Shown here in pieces: positions 15,703 through 20,765 of a stretch of DNA of 20,765 bases. Source of the stretch: JBBRHF01 sp038223055 (GTDB lineage Bacteria; Actinomycetota; Actinomycetes; JACCUZ01). The translations under genes were made by a program, and so were the position numbers. Location: the NCBI GenBank assembly GCA_038223055.1, contig JBBRHF010000066.1:1-20765 (forward strand), read 5' to 3'. The notes beneath the pieces are model-generated. The model saw nothing but the letters and a program-made list of their open reading frames with translations. It did not search any database and was not told the origin of the DNA. Numbering within the stretch: the stretch's first letter is position 1; each line of letters begins with the position of its first letter.

Positions 15703-16044
15703 TCATTCGGTGGCGCTGACCGCTTCCGCGACCGAGGAGTGGATCGGGAAAACCTTGGTGAGGCCGGTGATCCGGAAGATCTTGAGGATGCGCTCCTGGG
15801 TGCACACCAGGCGCAGCGACCCGTCGTGGGCGCGCACCCGCTTGAGGCCGCCGACGAGCACTCCGAGGCCGGTCGAGTCGAGGAAGTCGACCCGTTCCAT
15901 GTCCACGACCAGGTGGTACTTGCCGTCGGCCACCAGATCGACCAGCTGCTCGCGAAGCCGAGGTGCGGTGTAGACGTCGATCTCGCCGCCGACCTCGACG
16001 ACGGTGCGGTCACCCTCCGAGCGGGTCGAGAGAGACAGGTCCAC
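15703..16044 (-). CDS. bldG: Anti-anti-sigma factor BldG (STAS domain)
   Basis: The 113-aa product, the length of Streptomyces BldG, starts at GTG 16044 behind AGGAGG. It is a single STAS domain (VDLSLSTRSEGDRTVVEVGG, then EIDVYTAPRLREQL). The phosphorylation loop FLDSTGLGVLVGG places the regulatory serine at Ser57. The conserved C-terminus ERILKIFRITGLTKVF is nearly identical to BldG as I recall it. In Streptomyces BldG controls development, antibiotic production and stress sigma factors by partner switching with anti-sigma proteins; the output here is unknown. The anti-sigma gene follows, and the helicase is divergent across a 106-bp gap. Confidence 0.95.
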   Translation of the reverse strand: MDLSLSTRSEGDRTVVEVGGEIDVYTAPRLREQLVDLVADGKYHLVVDMERVDFLDSTGLGVLVGGLKRVRAHDGSLRLVCTQERILKIFRITGLTKVFPIHSSVAEAVSATE

Positions 16045-16150
16045 GAGTCCTCCTGGGCGCAGAACAACAAACTGACACGGCCGAGCGCCGCGTGCGAGGG
16101 CATTCAACCACTCTGCGCCACCCGAGTCGCCCGGTGGGACACTTCATCCC
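16045..16150. promoter_or_regulatory. Divergent bldG/helicase intergenic region
   Basis: This 106-bp region must hold promoters for both bldG (minus) and the helicase (plus). AGGAGG for bldG is at its left end. The helicase GTG has no ribosome site, so its transcript might be leaderless, but no TANNNT box stands at the right distance. No convincing promoter pair was identified. Confidence 0.4.
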
Positions 16151-18592
16151 GTGCCGGAACCGCCTGTCGTCCCGGCACCAAAGGGGCCCGCCCCGCCGCG
16201 GCGGGACGCGTTGGCGGCGTTGCGTGACCTGGCGGCCGCGCCCGGGCGGGCCGGGCGATTGACCCATGTGGAGCTGATTCCGCAGCGCCTCGGGGCGACC
16301 GCCGAGTGGCCGTCGTGGGTCCATCCCGAGCTCGTGTCGGCCCTGCGCCGACGTGGCATCGACCGCCTGTGGGCGCACCAGGCCCTGGCAGCCGAGACGG
16401 CCTGGTCGGGACGCTCGGTGGTGCTCGCCACCGGAACGGCATCAGGCAAGTCCCTTGCCTACCTGCTGCCCGCGTTGTCGGCCACGCTGTCGGGATCTCG
16501 GCCGCCTAGTTCACGACCGGCTGATTCACGATCGGCCGGGATCTTCCCCGAGACACCGGCCCAGGCGCCGCCCGCGGGCCCCGACGCCCTGTCCCGGGCG
16601 CCGAGCACTCTCTACGTCGCGCCCACCAAGGCGTTGGCCGCCGACCAGCTGCGCGTGGTCCGCGGGCTGGGCCTGGAGCCGGTGCGGGCGTCGACCTACG
16701 ACGGGGACACGCCAACGGAGGAGCGCGACTGGATCCGGCGGCACGCGACGTACGTGCTCACCAACCCCGACATGCTGCATCACTCGCTGCTTCCCGGGCA
16801 CGCCCGGTGGGGAGCGTTCCTGCGCAGCCTGGAGTACGTCGTCATCGACGAATGCCACCACTATCGCGGCGTGTTCGGGTCGCACGTGGCGACCATCATC
16901 CGGCGGTTGCGGCGCATCTGTGCGCGCTACGGCAGTGCCCCGACCTTCGTCCTCGCCTCTGCCACGGTCTCCGATCCCGCGAGTTCGGCCGGCAGGCTGG
17001 TCGGGTGCAACGTCTTTGCCGTCGACGGGGACACCTCTGCCCGGGGGGAGACGGTTTTCGGTCTGTGGGAGCCGCCGTTGACCCAGCTGAGGGGGGAGGG
17101 TGGGGCACCGGTGCGTCGCAGCGCGAGCGCGGAGGTCGCAGACCTGCTCACCGACTTGGTGGTCGCTGGCCTGCGCACCGTCGTCTTCGTGCGATCGCGC
17201 CGGGCCGCCGAGGCTGTGTCGCTGACCGCGAAGCGTCTGCTGGACGAGGTCGAGCCGGGGCTGTCGGGTCGGGTGGCGGCCTACCGCTCCGGCTACCTGC
17301 CTGAGGAGCGGCGCGATCTCGAGCGGAGGCTGCAGACCGGCGAGCTGCTGGGCGTCGCTTCGACCAACGCTCTCGAGCTCGGCGTCGACATCGCCGGGCT
17401 GGACGCGGTGCTCCTCGCGGGCTATCCGGGGACCCGCGCCTCGATGTGGCAGCAGGCAGGCCGGGCCGGGCGCACGGGGTCGGCCGCCCTCGCCGTGCTC
17501 GTGGGGCGCGACGACCCGTTGGACACCTACCTCACCCATCATCCGGAGATGCTGTTCGGCCGGCCGGTGGAGTCCACGGTGTTCGACGCGGACAACCCCT
17601 ACGTCCTCGCCCCACACCTGTGCGCCGCCGCAGCGGAGCTGCCGCTGACGGCACCCGATCTCGCGCTTTTCGGACCCGCAGCGACCGATGTCGCCGATCA
17701 TCTGGTCGAGCGGGCGCTGCTGCGCAGGCGCACTAGCGGGCTCTTCTGGACCCGACGGGACCGGCCGACCGACCTGGCCGATCTGCGCGGTGCAGGGGGT
17801 CACCCCGTGCGCCTCGCAGAGCTGGCGACTGGTCGACTGCTCGGCACGGTGGACCCGTCGGCTGCCCACAGCACCGCGCACGCCGGCGCGGTCTATGTCC
17901 ATCAGGGCGAAACCTACCTCGTGCGCACGCTGGACCTGGACTCCCGCGTGGCGATGCTCGAACGCGCCGAACCTGACTACTCGACCTTCGCTCGAGACAT
18001 CACCGACCTGCGCGTACTCGAGACATCGCGCAGCATCTCGTGGGGCGAGGTGCTGCTCTCGTTCGGCACGGTGCGGGTGACCAACCAGGTGGTTGCCTTT
18101 CTGCGCAAGCAGGTGGCCACCGGCGAGGTGCTCGGCGAGGAGCGGCTCGACCTGCCGCAACGGGTGCTGCAGACTCGGGCGGTGTGGTGGACCGCTTCGC
18201 CCGCCGTGCTGCAGGCGGCCGGGATCGGCGCGGCGGATGTGCCCGGGGCGGCCCACGCGGCCGAGCACGCGTCGATCTCGTTGCTCCCGTTGTTCGCGAG
18301 CTGTGACCGTTGGGACATCGGCGGCGTGTCCACGGCGATGCACGAGGACACAGGAGCGGCCACGGTCTTCGTTTATGACGGGCACCCGGGGGGCGCGGGG
18401 TTCGCCGAACGGGGCTTCGGGACCGCAGCCGAGTGGTTGTCGGCGACCCGCGACGCGGTGGCTGTATGCGAGTGTGCCTCGGGTTGCCCTTCGTGTGTGC
18501 AGTCACCGAAGTGCGGAAACGGCAACGATCCGTTGGACAAGTCAGGGTCGGTGCGGTTGCTCGGCGCGGTCCTGTTGGGTTCGCACGCATGA
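16151..18592 (+). CDS. DEAD/DEAH-box repair helicase, MrfA/Hrq1 (DUF1998) family
   Basis: The 813-aa product has two RecA-like helicase domains: P-loop ATGTASGKS (93-101), DEAH variant DECH (233-236), SAT (270-272), VFVRSRRAAE (346-354), and the motif V/VI block TNALELGVDIAGLD with QQAGRAGR (434-441). A C-terminal DUF1998 region ends in CECASGCPSC (Cys773, 775, 779, 782), the metal-binding tetrad of MrfA/Hrq1 helicases. Bacillus MrfA acts in mitomycin C damage repair; the mycobacterial relative is Rv3649/SftH. A disordered Ser/Pro-rich insertion (about 114-150) lies between the P-loop and motif Ia and includes an imperfect short repeat (TTCACGACCGG/TTCACGATCGG). The gene is divergent from bldG and convergent with the tad pilin genes, a widespread actinobacterial arrangement. 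Confidence 0.95.
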   Translation: MPEPPVVPAPKGPAPPRRDALAALRDLAAAPGRAGRLTHVELIPQRLGATAEWPSWVHPELVSALRRRGIDRLWAHQALAAETAWSGRSVVLATGTASGKSLAYLLPALSATLSGSRPPSSRPADSRSAGIFPETPAQAPPAGPDALSRAPSTLYVAPTKALAADQLRVVRGLGLEPVRASTYDGDTPTEERDWIRRHATYVLTNPDMLHHSLLPGHARWGAFLRSLEYVVIDECHHYRGVFGSHVATIIRRLRRICARYGSAPTFVLASATVSDPASSAGRLVGCNVFAVDGDTSARGETVFGLWEPPLTQLRGEGGAPVRRSASAEVADLLTDLVVAGLRTVVFVRSRRAAEAVSLTAKRLLDEVEPGLSGRVAAYRSGYLPEERRDLERRLQTGELLGVASTNALELGVDIAGLDAVLLAGYPGTRASMWQQAGRAGRTGSAALAVLVGRDDPLDTYLTHHPEMLFGRPVESTVFDADNPYVLAPHLCAAAAELPLTAPDLALFGPAATDVADHLVERALLRRRTSGLFWTRRDRPTDLADLRGAGGHPVRLAELATGRLLGTVDPSAAHSTAHAGAVYVHQGETYLVRTLDLDSRVAMLERAEPDYSTFARDITDLRVLETSRSISWGEVLLSFGTVRVTNQVVAFLRKQVATGEVLGEERLDLPQRVLQTRAVWWTASPAVLQAAGIGAADVPGAAHAAEHASISLLPLFASCDRWDIGGVSTAMHEDTGAATVFVYDGHPGGAGFAERGFGTAAEWLSATRDAVAVCECASGCPSCVQSPKCGNGNDPLDKSGSVRLLGAVLLGSHA

Positions 18593-19622
18593 TTGTCGCC
18601 CCGACAGGGCAGGAGAGCCGTGGAGAAGGGAGTTCGTCATGCTGATAGTCGGCCTGCTGCTCATCATCGCTGCCGCCGCTTTGACCGTTGGGCTCGTCGT
18701 GGACGGCGGAGAGACGGCGACCCCGGAGGTCCTCGGCGTGTCGTGGACAACCAACGTCGCGGGCGTGTTCTTCGCCGGCGTCGCGACGGCGTTCGTTTTC
18801 TTGCTCGGCGTCTGGCTGATGAAGCACACCGCGGCGCGAGCCCGCAAGCGGCGCATGGAACGCAAAGAGACGAAGCACCGCCAGCAGGACTCGGTGCGTG
18901 GTCTGGAGGAGGAACGCAGTGCGCTGCGCTCCGAGAACGAGAAGATGGCTGAGGAACTTGCGAAGCGTCGGTCGGCCGCCGAGTCGGCCGCGGCGACGGG
19001 GTCGAGGGATGGCGCGGCGACGGGGTCGAAGGATGGCGCGGACGGCTACACCGAGAACCGCAAATCGGTGATCGACCACGAGCGTGACCGGTCCCGCGAC
19101 ACGTCCTGAGAAGCGAACAGCAGCGGGCGCGAGGTCTATCGGCGCCAGTCGTTTGTCACTGCCTGGGTCACTGCTGCCTGGGTCACTGCCTGGGTCACTG
19201 CCGCCGGCCCTCGCCCTCGCCCGGGCCGGCGGCAGCGCCATGAGCGGGGACCGGACATCGACCTCGGTCACCACGAGCACCCAACCGTCGGCCACCGTGC
19301 AGGCGAGCAGCCTTCCGCGGTGTGCCTGCGTGACCCGGTCCGCGGCCAAGCACGGCGCGCGCGCTCCCTCGAGCAGTCTGGTTGCCCCGGCCAGGGCGGC
19401 GAGGTCGGCGGCCGACTCAGCCCGATGGCGCGCGACGAGGGCCGCGCCCAACGTGAGGACACCGCCGCCGGCCGCCGCGAGCACAAGGCAACAGGCCAGC
19501 ACCCACACGGTTGCGCTGCCCCGGTCTGCCCGGCCGGCACCGGCCCTTCGCGGTGGTCGCCCTCGGATTGGGGCGGTTCGGACTGGGGCGGTTCGGACTG
19601 GGGCGGTTCGGGTCGGGCCCAT
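18000..19622 (-). CDS. Second TadE-like protein (Rv3654c-type), no stop codon near its expected end
   Basis: ATG 19622 overlaps the TadE stop as TGATG. Residues 1-30 are basic and include a repeated RTAPV encoded by a 15-nt tandem repeat. Residues 33-80 (DRGSATVWVLACCLVLAAAG, ARHRAESAADLAALAGA) match the TadE-like protein found between tad genes and the helicase in actinobacteria (Rv3654c in Mycobacterium), with one helix and a pseudopilin-like start. Similarity ends near residue 140 (ARARARAGG), about position 19203. There the frame enters another tandem repeat (GSDPGSDPGSS) and stays open to a stop at 18000-18002, which would make 540 aa. The rest is antisense to the small membrane protein and helicase and looks non-coding. 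Probably a frameshift in the repeat removed the natural stop. Only 19200-19622 is well supported. Confidence 0.5.
   Translation of the reverse strand: MGPTRTAPVRTAPVRTAPIRGRPPRRAGAGRADRGSATVWVLACCLVLAAAGGGVLTLGAALVARHRAESAADLAALAGATRLLEGARAPCLAADRVTQAHRGRLLACTVADGWVLVVTEVDVRSPLMALPPARARARAGGSDPGSDPGSSDPGSDKRLAPIDLAPAAVRFSGRVAGPVTLVVDHRFAVLGVAVRAILRPRRRAIPRPRRRGRLGGRPTLRKFLSHLLVLGAQRTAFLLQTTHRVLLAVLRLFAFHAPLAGSRRGVLHQPDAEQENERRRDAGEEHARDVGCPRHAEDLRGRRLSAVHDEPNGQSGGSDDEQQADYQHDELPSPRLSCPVGATIMRANPTGPRRATAPTLTCPTDRCRFRTSVTAHTKGNPRHTRIQPPRRGSPTTTRLRSRSPVRRTPRPPGARHKRRPWPLLCPRASPWTRRRCPNGHSSRTTGATRSTRARPRGPPRAHPPRRSRPPAARRAKRSTTPPESAAPVAAGRAAPRRAPRRWPPACAERQPPGWSPAPCRTRAAPRPTRCCAMSRVRAGR
18639..19109 (+). 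CDS. Small two-helix membrane protein with cytoplasmic coiled coil (LapA-like layout)
   Basis: The 156-aa product starts at ATG 18639 behind GAAGGGAG. Two hydrophobic helices (about 1-21, LIVGLLLIIAAAALTVGLVV, and 39-62, VAGVFFAGVATAFVFLLGVW) are followed by a basic stretch (RARKRRMERKE) and a coiled coil (LEEERSALRSENEKMAEELA). This is the layout of LapA/DUF1049 proteins, but I do not recognise the family with certainty. A 24-nt tandem duplication encodes AATGSRDG/AATGSKDG near the C-terminus. It lies 46 bp after the helicase and is probably cotranscribed. The minus strand is also open across the whole gene, but the ribosome site and membrane pattern favour this strand. Confidence 0.8.
   Translation: MLIVGLLLIIAAAALTVGLVVDGGETATPEVLGVSWTTNVAGVFFAGVATAFVFLLGVWLMKHTAARARKRRMERKETKHRQQDSVRGLEEERSALRSENEKMAEELAKRRSAAESAAATGSRDGAATGSKDGADGYTENRKSVIDHERDRSRDTS
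18990..19037. repeat. 24-nt in-frame tandem duplication (2 copies)
   Basis: A 24-nt unit beginning GCGGCGACGGGGTCGA occurs at 18990-19013 and 19014-19037 with one mismatch. It duplicates eight residues of the small membrane protein. Confidence 0.85.
19155..19202. repeat. 12/15-nt tandem repeat at the end of the TadE-like gene
   Basis: GTCACTGCCTGG occurs at 19155 and 19182, a 15-nt variant (extra CTG) lies between at 19167, and a partial copy begins at 19194. In the minus-strand frame it encodes GSDPGSDPGSSDPGSD. In another frame the same repeat contains TGA stops. Confidence 0.85.
19565..19609. repeat. 15-nt tandem repeat encoding RTAPV (3 copies)
   Basis: GGACTGGGGCGGTTC occurs in three tandem copies from 19565, the first with one mismatch. 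On the minus strand it encodes the basic N-terminal RTAPVRTAPVRTAPI of the second TadE-like protein. Confidence 0.85.
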
Positions 19623-20047
19623 CACGGGCTCTCCGCGGCAGCGACGGCGCGGGCTCGCACCGTCACTGACGGTCCGTGCCCCGACCACGGACCCGGTAGG
19701 GCCTCGACGACCTCCACGTCGACAGCGACCAGATCGCCCTCCCGAGATGTCCGAACGCGTGCCCCGCGGGGTGCCGCATCGCCTGCGACGGCCAGCGCGA
19801 GAGCAGGGGCCTCGCCACGGGCCAGTGCCCGGGCGGCGACTCGGGCCGCATCCACGCAGCGCAGTTGCGAGCCGATCACCGCGACCGACCACAGGACGAG
19901 CACGAGCAGGACCGCCAGCACGGGCAGAACCACCGCCGTCTCGGCGGTGACCGCGCCCCGCTCCTGGGACGCACGTGGAGCGAAAGCCCAGGGCTGTGAC
20001 CCGAATCGACGAGACGTCCACCAGCCCCCCTGGCCCGGCACACGCAC
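19622..20047 (-). CDS. TadE-family pseudopilin
   Basis: The 141-aa product starts at GTG 20047, 1 nt after the stop of the pilin gene, so translation is probably coupled; GTG 20041 is an alternative. ERGAVTAETAVVLPVLAVLL (29-48) is a prepilin-like signal: Gly31 before the cut and Glu36 at +5 of the mature protein, within a hydrophobic helix of about 22 residues. CVDAARVAARALARGE follows, typical of TadE-like proteins, and the rest would lie outside the membrane. TadE pseudopilins take part in Tad/Flp pilus assembly. The first 28 residues are long and basic for the family, so the true start could be further in. Confidence 0.85.
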   Translation of the reverse strand: MRVPGQGGWWTSRRFGSQPWAFAPRASQERGAVTAETAVVLPVLAVLLVLVLWSVAVIGSQLRCVDAARVAARALARGEAPALALAVAGDAAPRGARVRTSREGDLVAVDVEVVEALPGPWSGHGPSVTVRARAVAAAESP

Positions 20048-20048
20048 G

Positions 20049-20246
20049 TCAGAAGCTCATCGTGAGGGCACGTCTGACGACATCGCCGAGCAGACGTGCG
20101 ACCTGATCGCTGGTCACCAACTTGTAGAGCACCCCACCGAAACCGCAGGCAGCGACGGTGCCCACCGCGTATTCGGCGGTCGTCATCCCCAAGTCCGAGC
20201 GACGAGACCGAGCCAAGCTGATCATGGCTGTGAGGCGTGCAGGCAT
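20049..20246 (-). CDS. Flp-type pilin (DUF4244)
   Basis: The 65-aa product starts at ATG 20246 behind a closely spaced GGAGGG. After a basic leader (ARSRRSDLG, cut expected after Gly20) comes MTTAEYAVGTVAACGFGGVL. Glu25 at +5 and Tyr26 at +6 are the Flp-pilin hallmark, and a hydrophobic helix follows. DUF4244 proteins are the likely major pilin of actinobacterial Tad loci. Maturation would need a TadV prepilin peptidase, which is not in this window. The gene is first in the visible three-gene pilin operon. Confidence 0.88.
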   Translation of the reverse strand: MPARLTAMISLARSRRSDLGMTTAEYAVGTVAACGFGGVLYKLVTSDQVARLLGDVVRRALTMSF

Positions 20247-20625
20247 GGACCCTCCAAAGTCTTGGCCTGGACGCGACCAGGCCGCCGGGACCGGCTGGAG
20301 CGCCGGTCACCTCAAAGTCTTGCGTCGGCCAGCAGCACGGAACCGGTTGAGGGCGAATCTGTTGACAGACCAAGGTCTTGCTCGTTCTGTGGATAGTGAT
20401 GGCGTCCTCGGAGGTCGGGACCGTCTTCTGCTCTGGCTCGGTGCGGCTCTGCCCGAGGGACTTTCCGGCGGACCCTGCCACGGTGATCCCGGCGGCAACC
20501 ACCCGAGCGGTCAGCCCCGTCCATTGGTCGTCCACATGGTGGCCAACGGTGCGTCCGACAGGCGAGATTCGCCTACGTGCCGAGGCGAAATTGCTCCTTA
20601 AAAAGAGCGCGCGCGGATAGGTTTG
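20247..20625. other. Region upstream of the pilin operon, no clear gene
   Basis: In related loci the tadB/tadC platform genes precede DUF4244, but no such sequence is seen here on either strand. A minus-strand frame open from GTG 20535 has no recognised domain and runs out of phase into the pilin gene. The stretch holds three CAARGTCTTG boxes, an inverted repeat AGGCGA-GAT-TCGCCT (20560-20574) and an AT-rich patch (20590-20605) rare in this GC-rich DNA. It probably contains the pilin promoter. Confidence 0.5.
20255..20380. repeat. Three CAARGTCTTG boxes at exact 58-bp spacing
   Basis: CAAAGTCTTG lies at 20255-20264 and 20313-20322, and CAAGGTCTTG at 20371-20380; both steps are exactly 58 bp. 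The boxes are partly palindromic (CAA...TTG). A weaker similarity, GGGACCGGCTGG against GGAACCGGTTGA, follows the first two at slightly different offsets. They may be operator sites or remains of an old 58-bp duplication. Confidence 0.6.
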
Positions 20626-20765
20626 TCAGGGGTCGGGCTGGGTGGGGTCGTCTTTGACCTGCTGGAGTGCCACGGCCTCGAGTTCGGTGGTGAGTTCGCG
20701 GAGTCGGCGGGCGTTGTCCAGGAGCGGGCGTAGCGCGTCGGCCTGGCTGGTGTCCAGGGTGCGGG
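20626..20765 (-). CDS. C-terminal end of an unrecognised protein (runs off window edge)
   Basis: The minus strand is open from the right edge to TGA at 20626-20628. The last 45 or so residues read RTLDTSQADALRPLLDNARR, LRELTTELEAVALQQV and KDDPTQPDP: a helical, probably coiled-coil end with a short acidic/proline tail. Codon use is strongly GC-ending, supporting a real gene. It does not look like TadC or TadB, whose ends are hydrophobic, although tad genes are expected at this position. A mobile-element protein is one possibility; no family can be named. Confidence 0.55.
   Translation of the reverse strand, partial: RTLDTSQADALRPLLDNARRLRELTTELEAVALQQVKDDPTQPDP

Noticed and set aside
15706..15805. 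Longer N-terminus for the anti-sigma protein, overlapping bldG
   Set aside because: GTG 15664 has a strong AAGGGAGGTGA directly upstream, and the conserved domain begins right after it.
16526..18385. 619-codon open frame on the minus strand across the helicase
   Set aside because: The helicase on the plus strand has all its motifs. The antisense frame has low-complexity composition and no ribosome site.
20362..20400. TTGACA as a plus-strand promoter
   Set aside because: No -10 hexamer stands at 16-19 bp, and the only nearby genes are on the minus strand.

Overview
This window is high-GC DNA from an actinomycete (Actinomycetota). Its core resembles the Streptomyces bldG–hppA–topA–tmk neighbourhood: a BldG-type STAS protein with its anti-sigma partner, a membrane pyrophosphatase, topoisomerase I with a lysine-rich tail, an MFS–thymidylate kinase fusion, DNA polymerase III delta', a RicT/PSP1 protein, and a divergent MrfA/Hrq1-type helicase followed by Tad pilin genes. 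GTG starts, strong AGGAGG-like ribosome sites and stop/start overlaps (ATGA, TGATG) are typical of this phylum. The genus cannot be fixed from the sequence; a member of Micrococcales is a guess.

Region 1-2930 is accessory DNA. A tyrosine integrase (1789-2916, +) ends 13 bp from the 3' end of tRNA-Thr(CGT) (2930-3006, -), the usual layout of an element integrated at a tRNA gene. Behind it, on the minus strand, lies a compact cargo group: a SeqA-N-like ribbon-helix-helix plus RAMA-domain gene that appears frameshifted, a possible 68-codon ORF, and a membrane-anchored protein that stops inside an HTH-like C-terminus. The last is followed at once by the start of an IS5-like transposase that runs off the left edge. 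The far attachment site is not in the window.

Region 3011-12438 is housekeeping DNA, all on the minus strand and transcribed leftwards: topA, then the MFS–Tmk–coiled-coil fusion, holB, ricT and a secreted TAP-like peptidase. From the fusion onward the genes overlap or nearly touch, so they look like one operon joining dTTP supply, clamp loading and a RicT factor.

Region 12559-16150 holds hppA and the bldG/anti-sigma pair, also leftwards. The helicase (16151-18592) and a small coiled-coil membrane protein (18639-19109) are divergent from bldG. Convergent with them is the pilin end of a tad locus: a Flp-type pilin (DUF4244), a TadE protein and a second TadE-like protein whose reading frame has no stop until deep inside the helicase. 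The tad ATPase and platform genes expected upstream are not seen. Instead there is about 380 bp without a clear gene, carrying three boxes spaced exactly 58 bp apart, and then the end of an unrecognised gene.

Short tandem duplications are unusually frequent. Those in coding DNA are multiples of three (12/15, 15 and 24 nt); those between genes or at a gene end are 13 and 14 nt.
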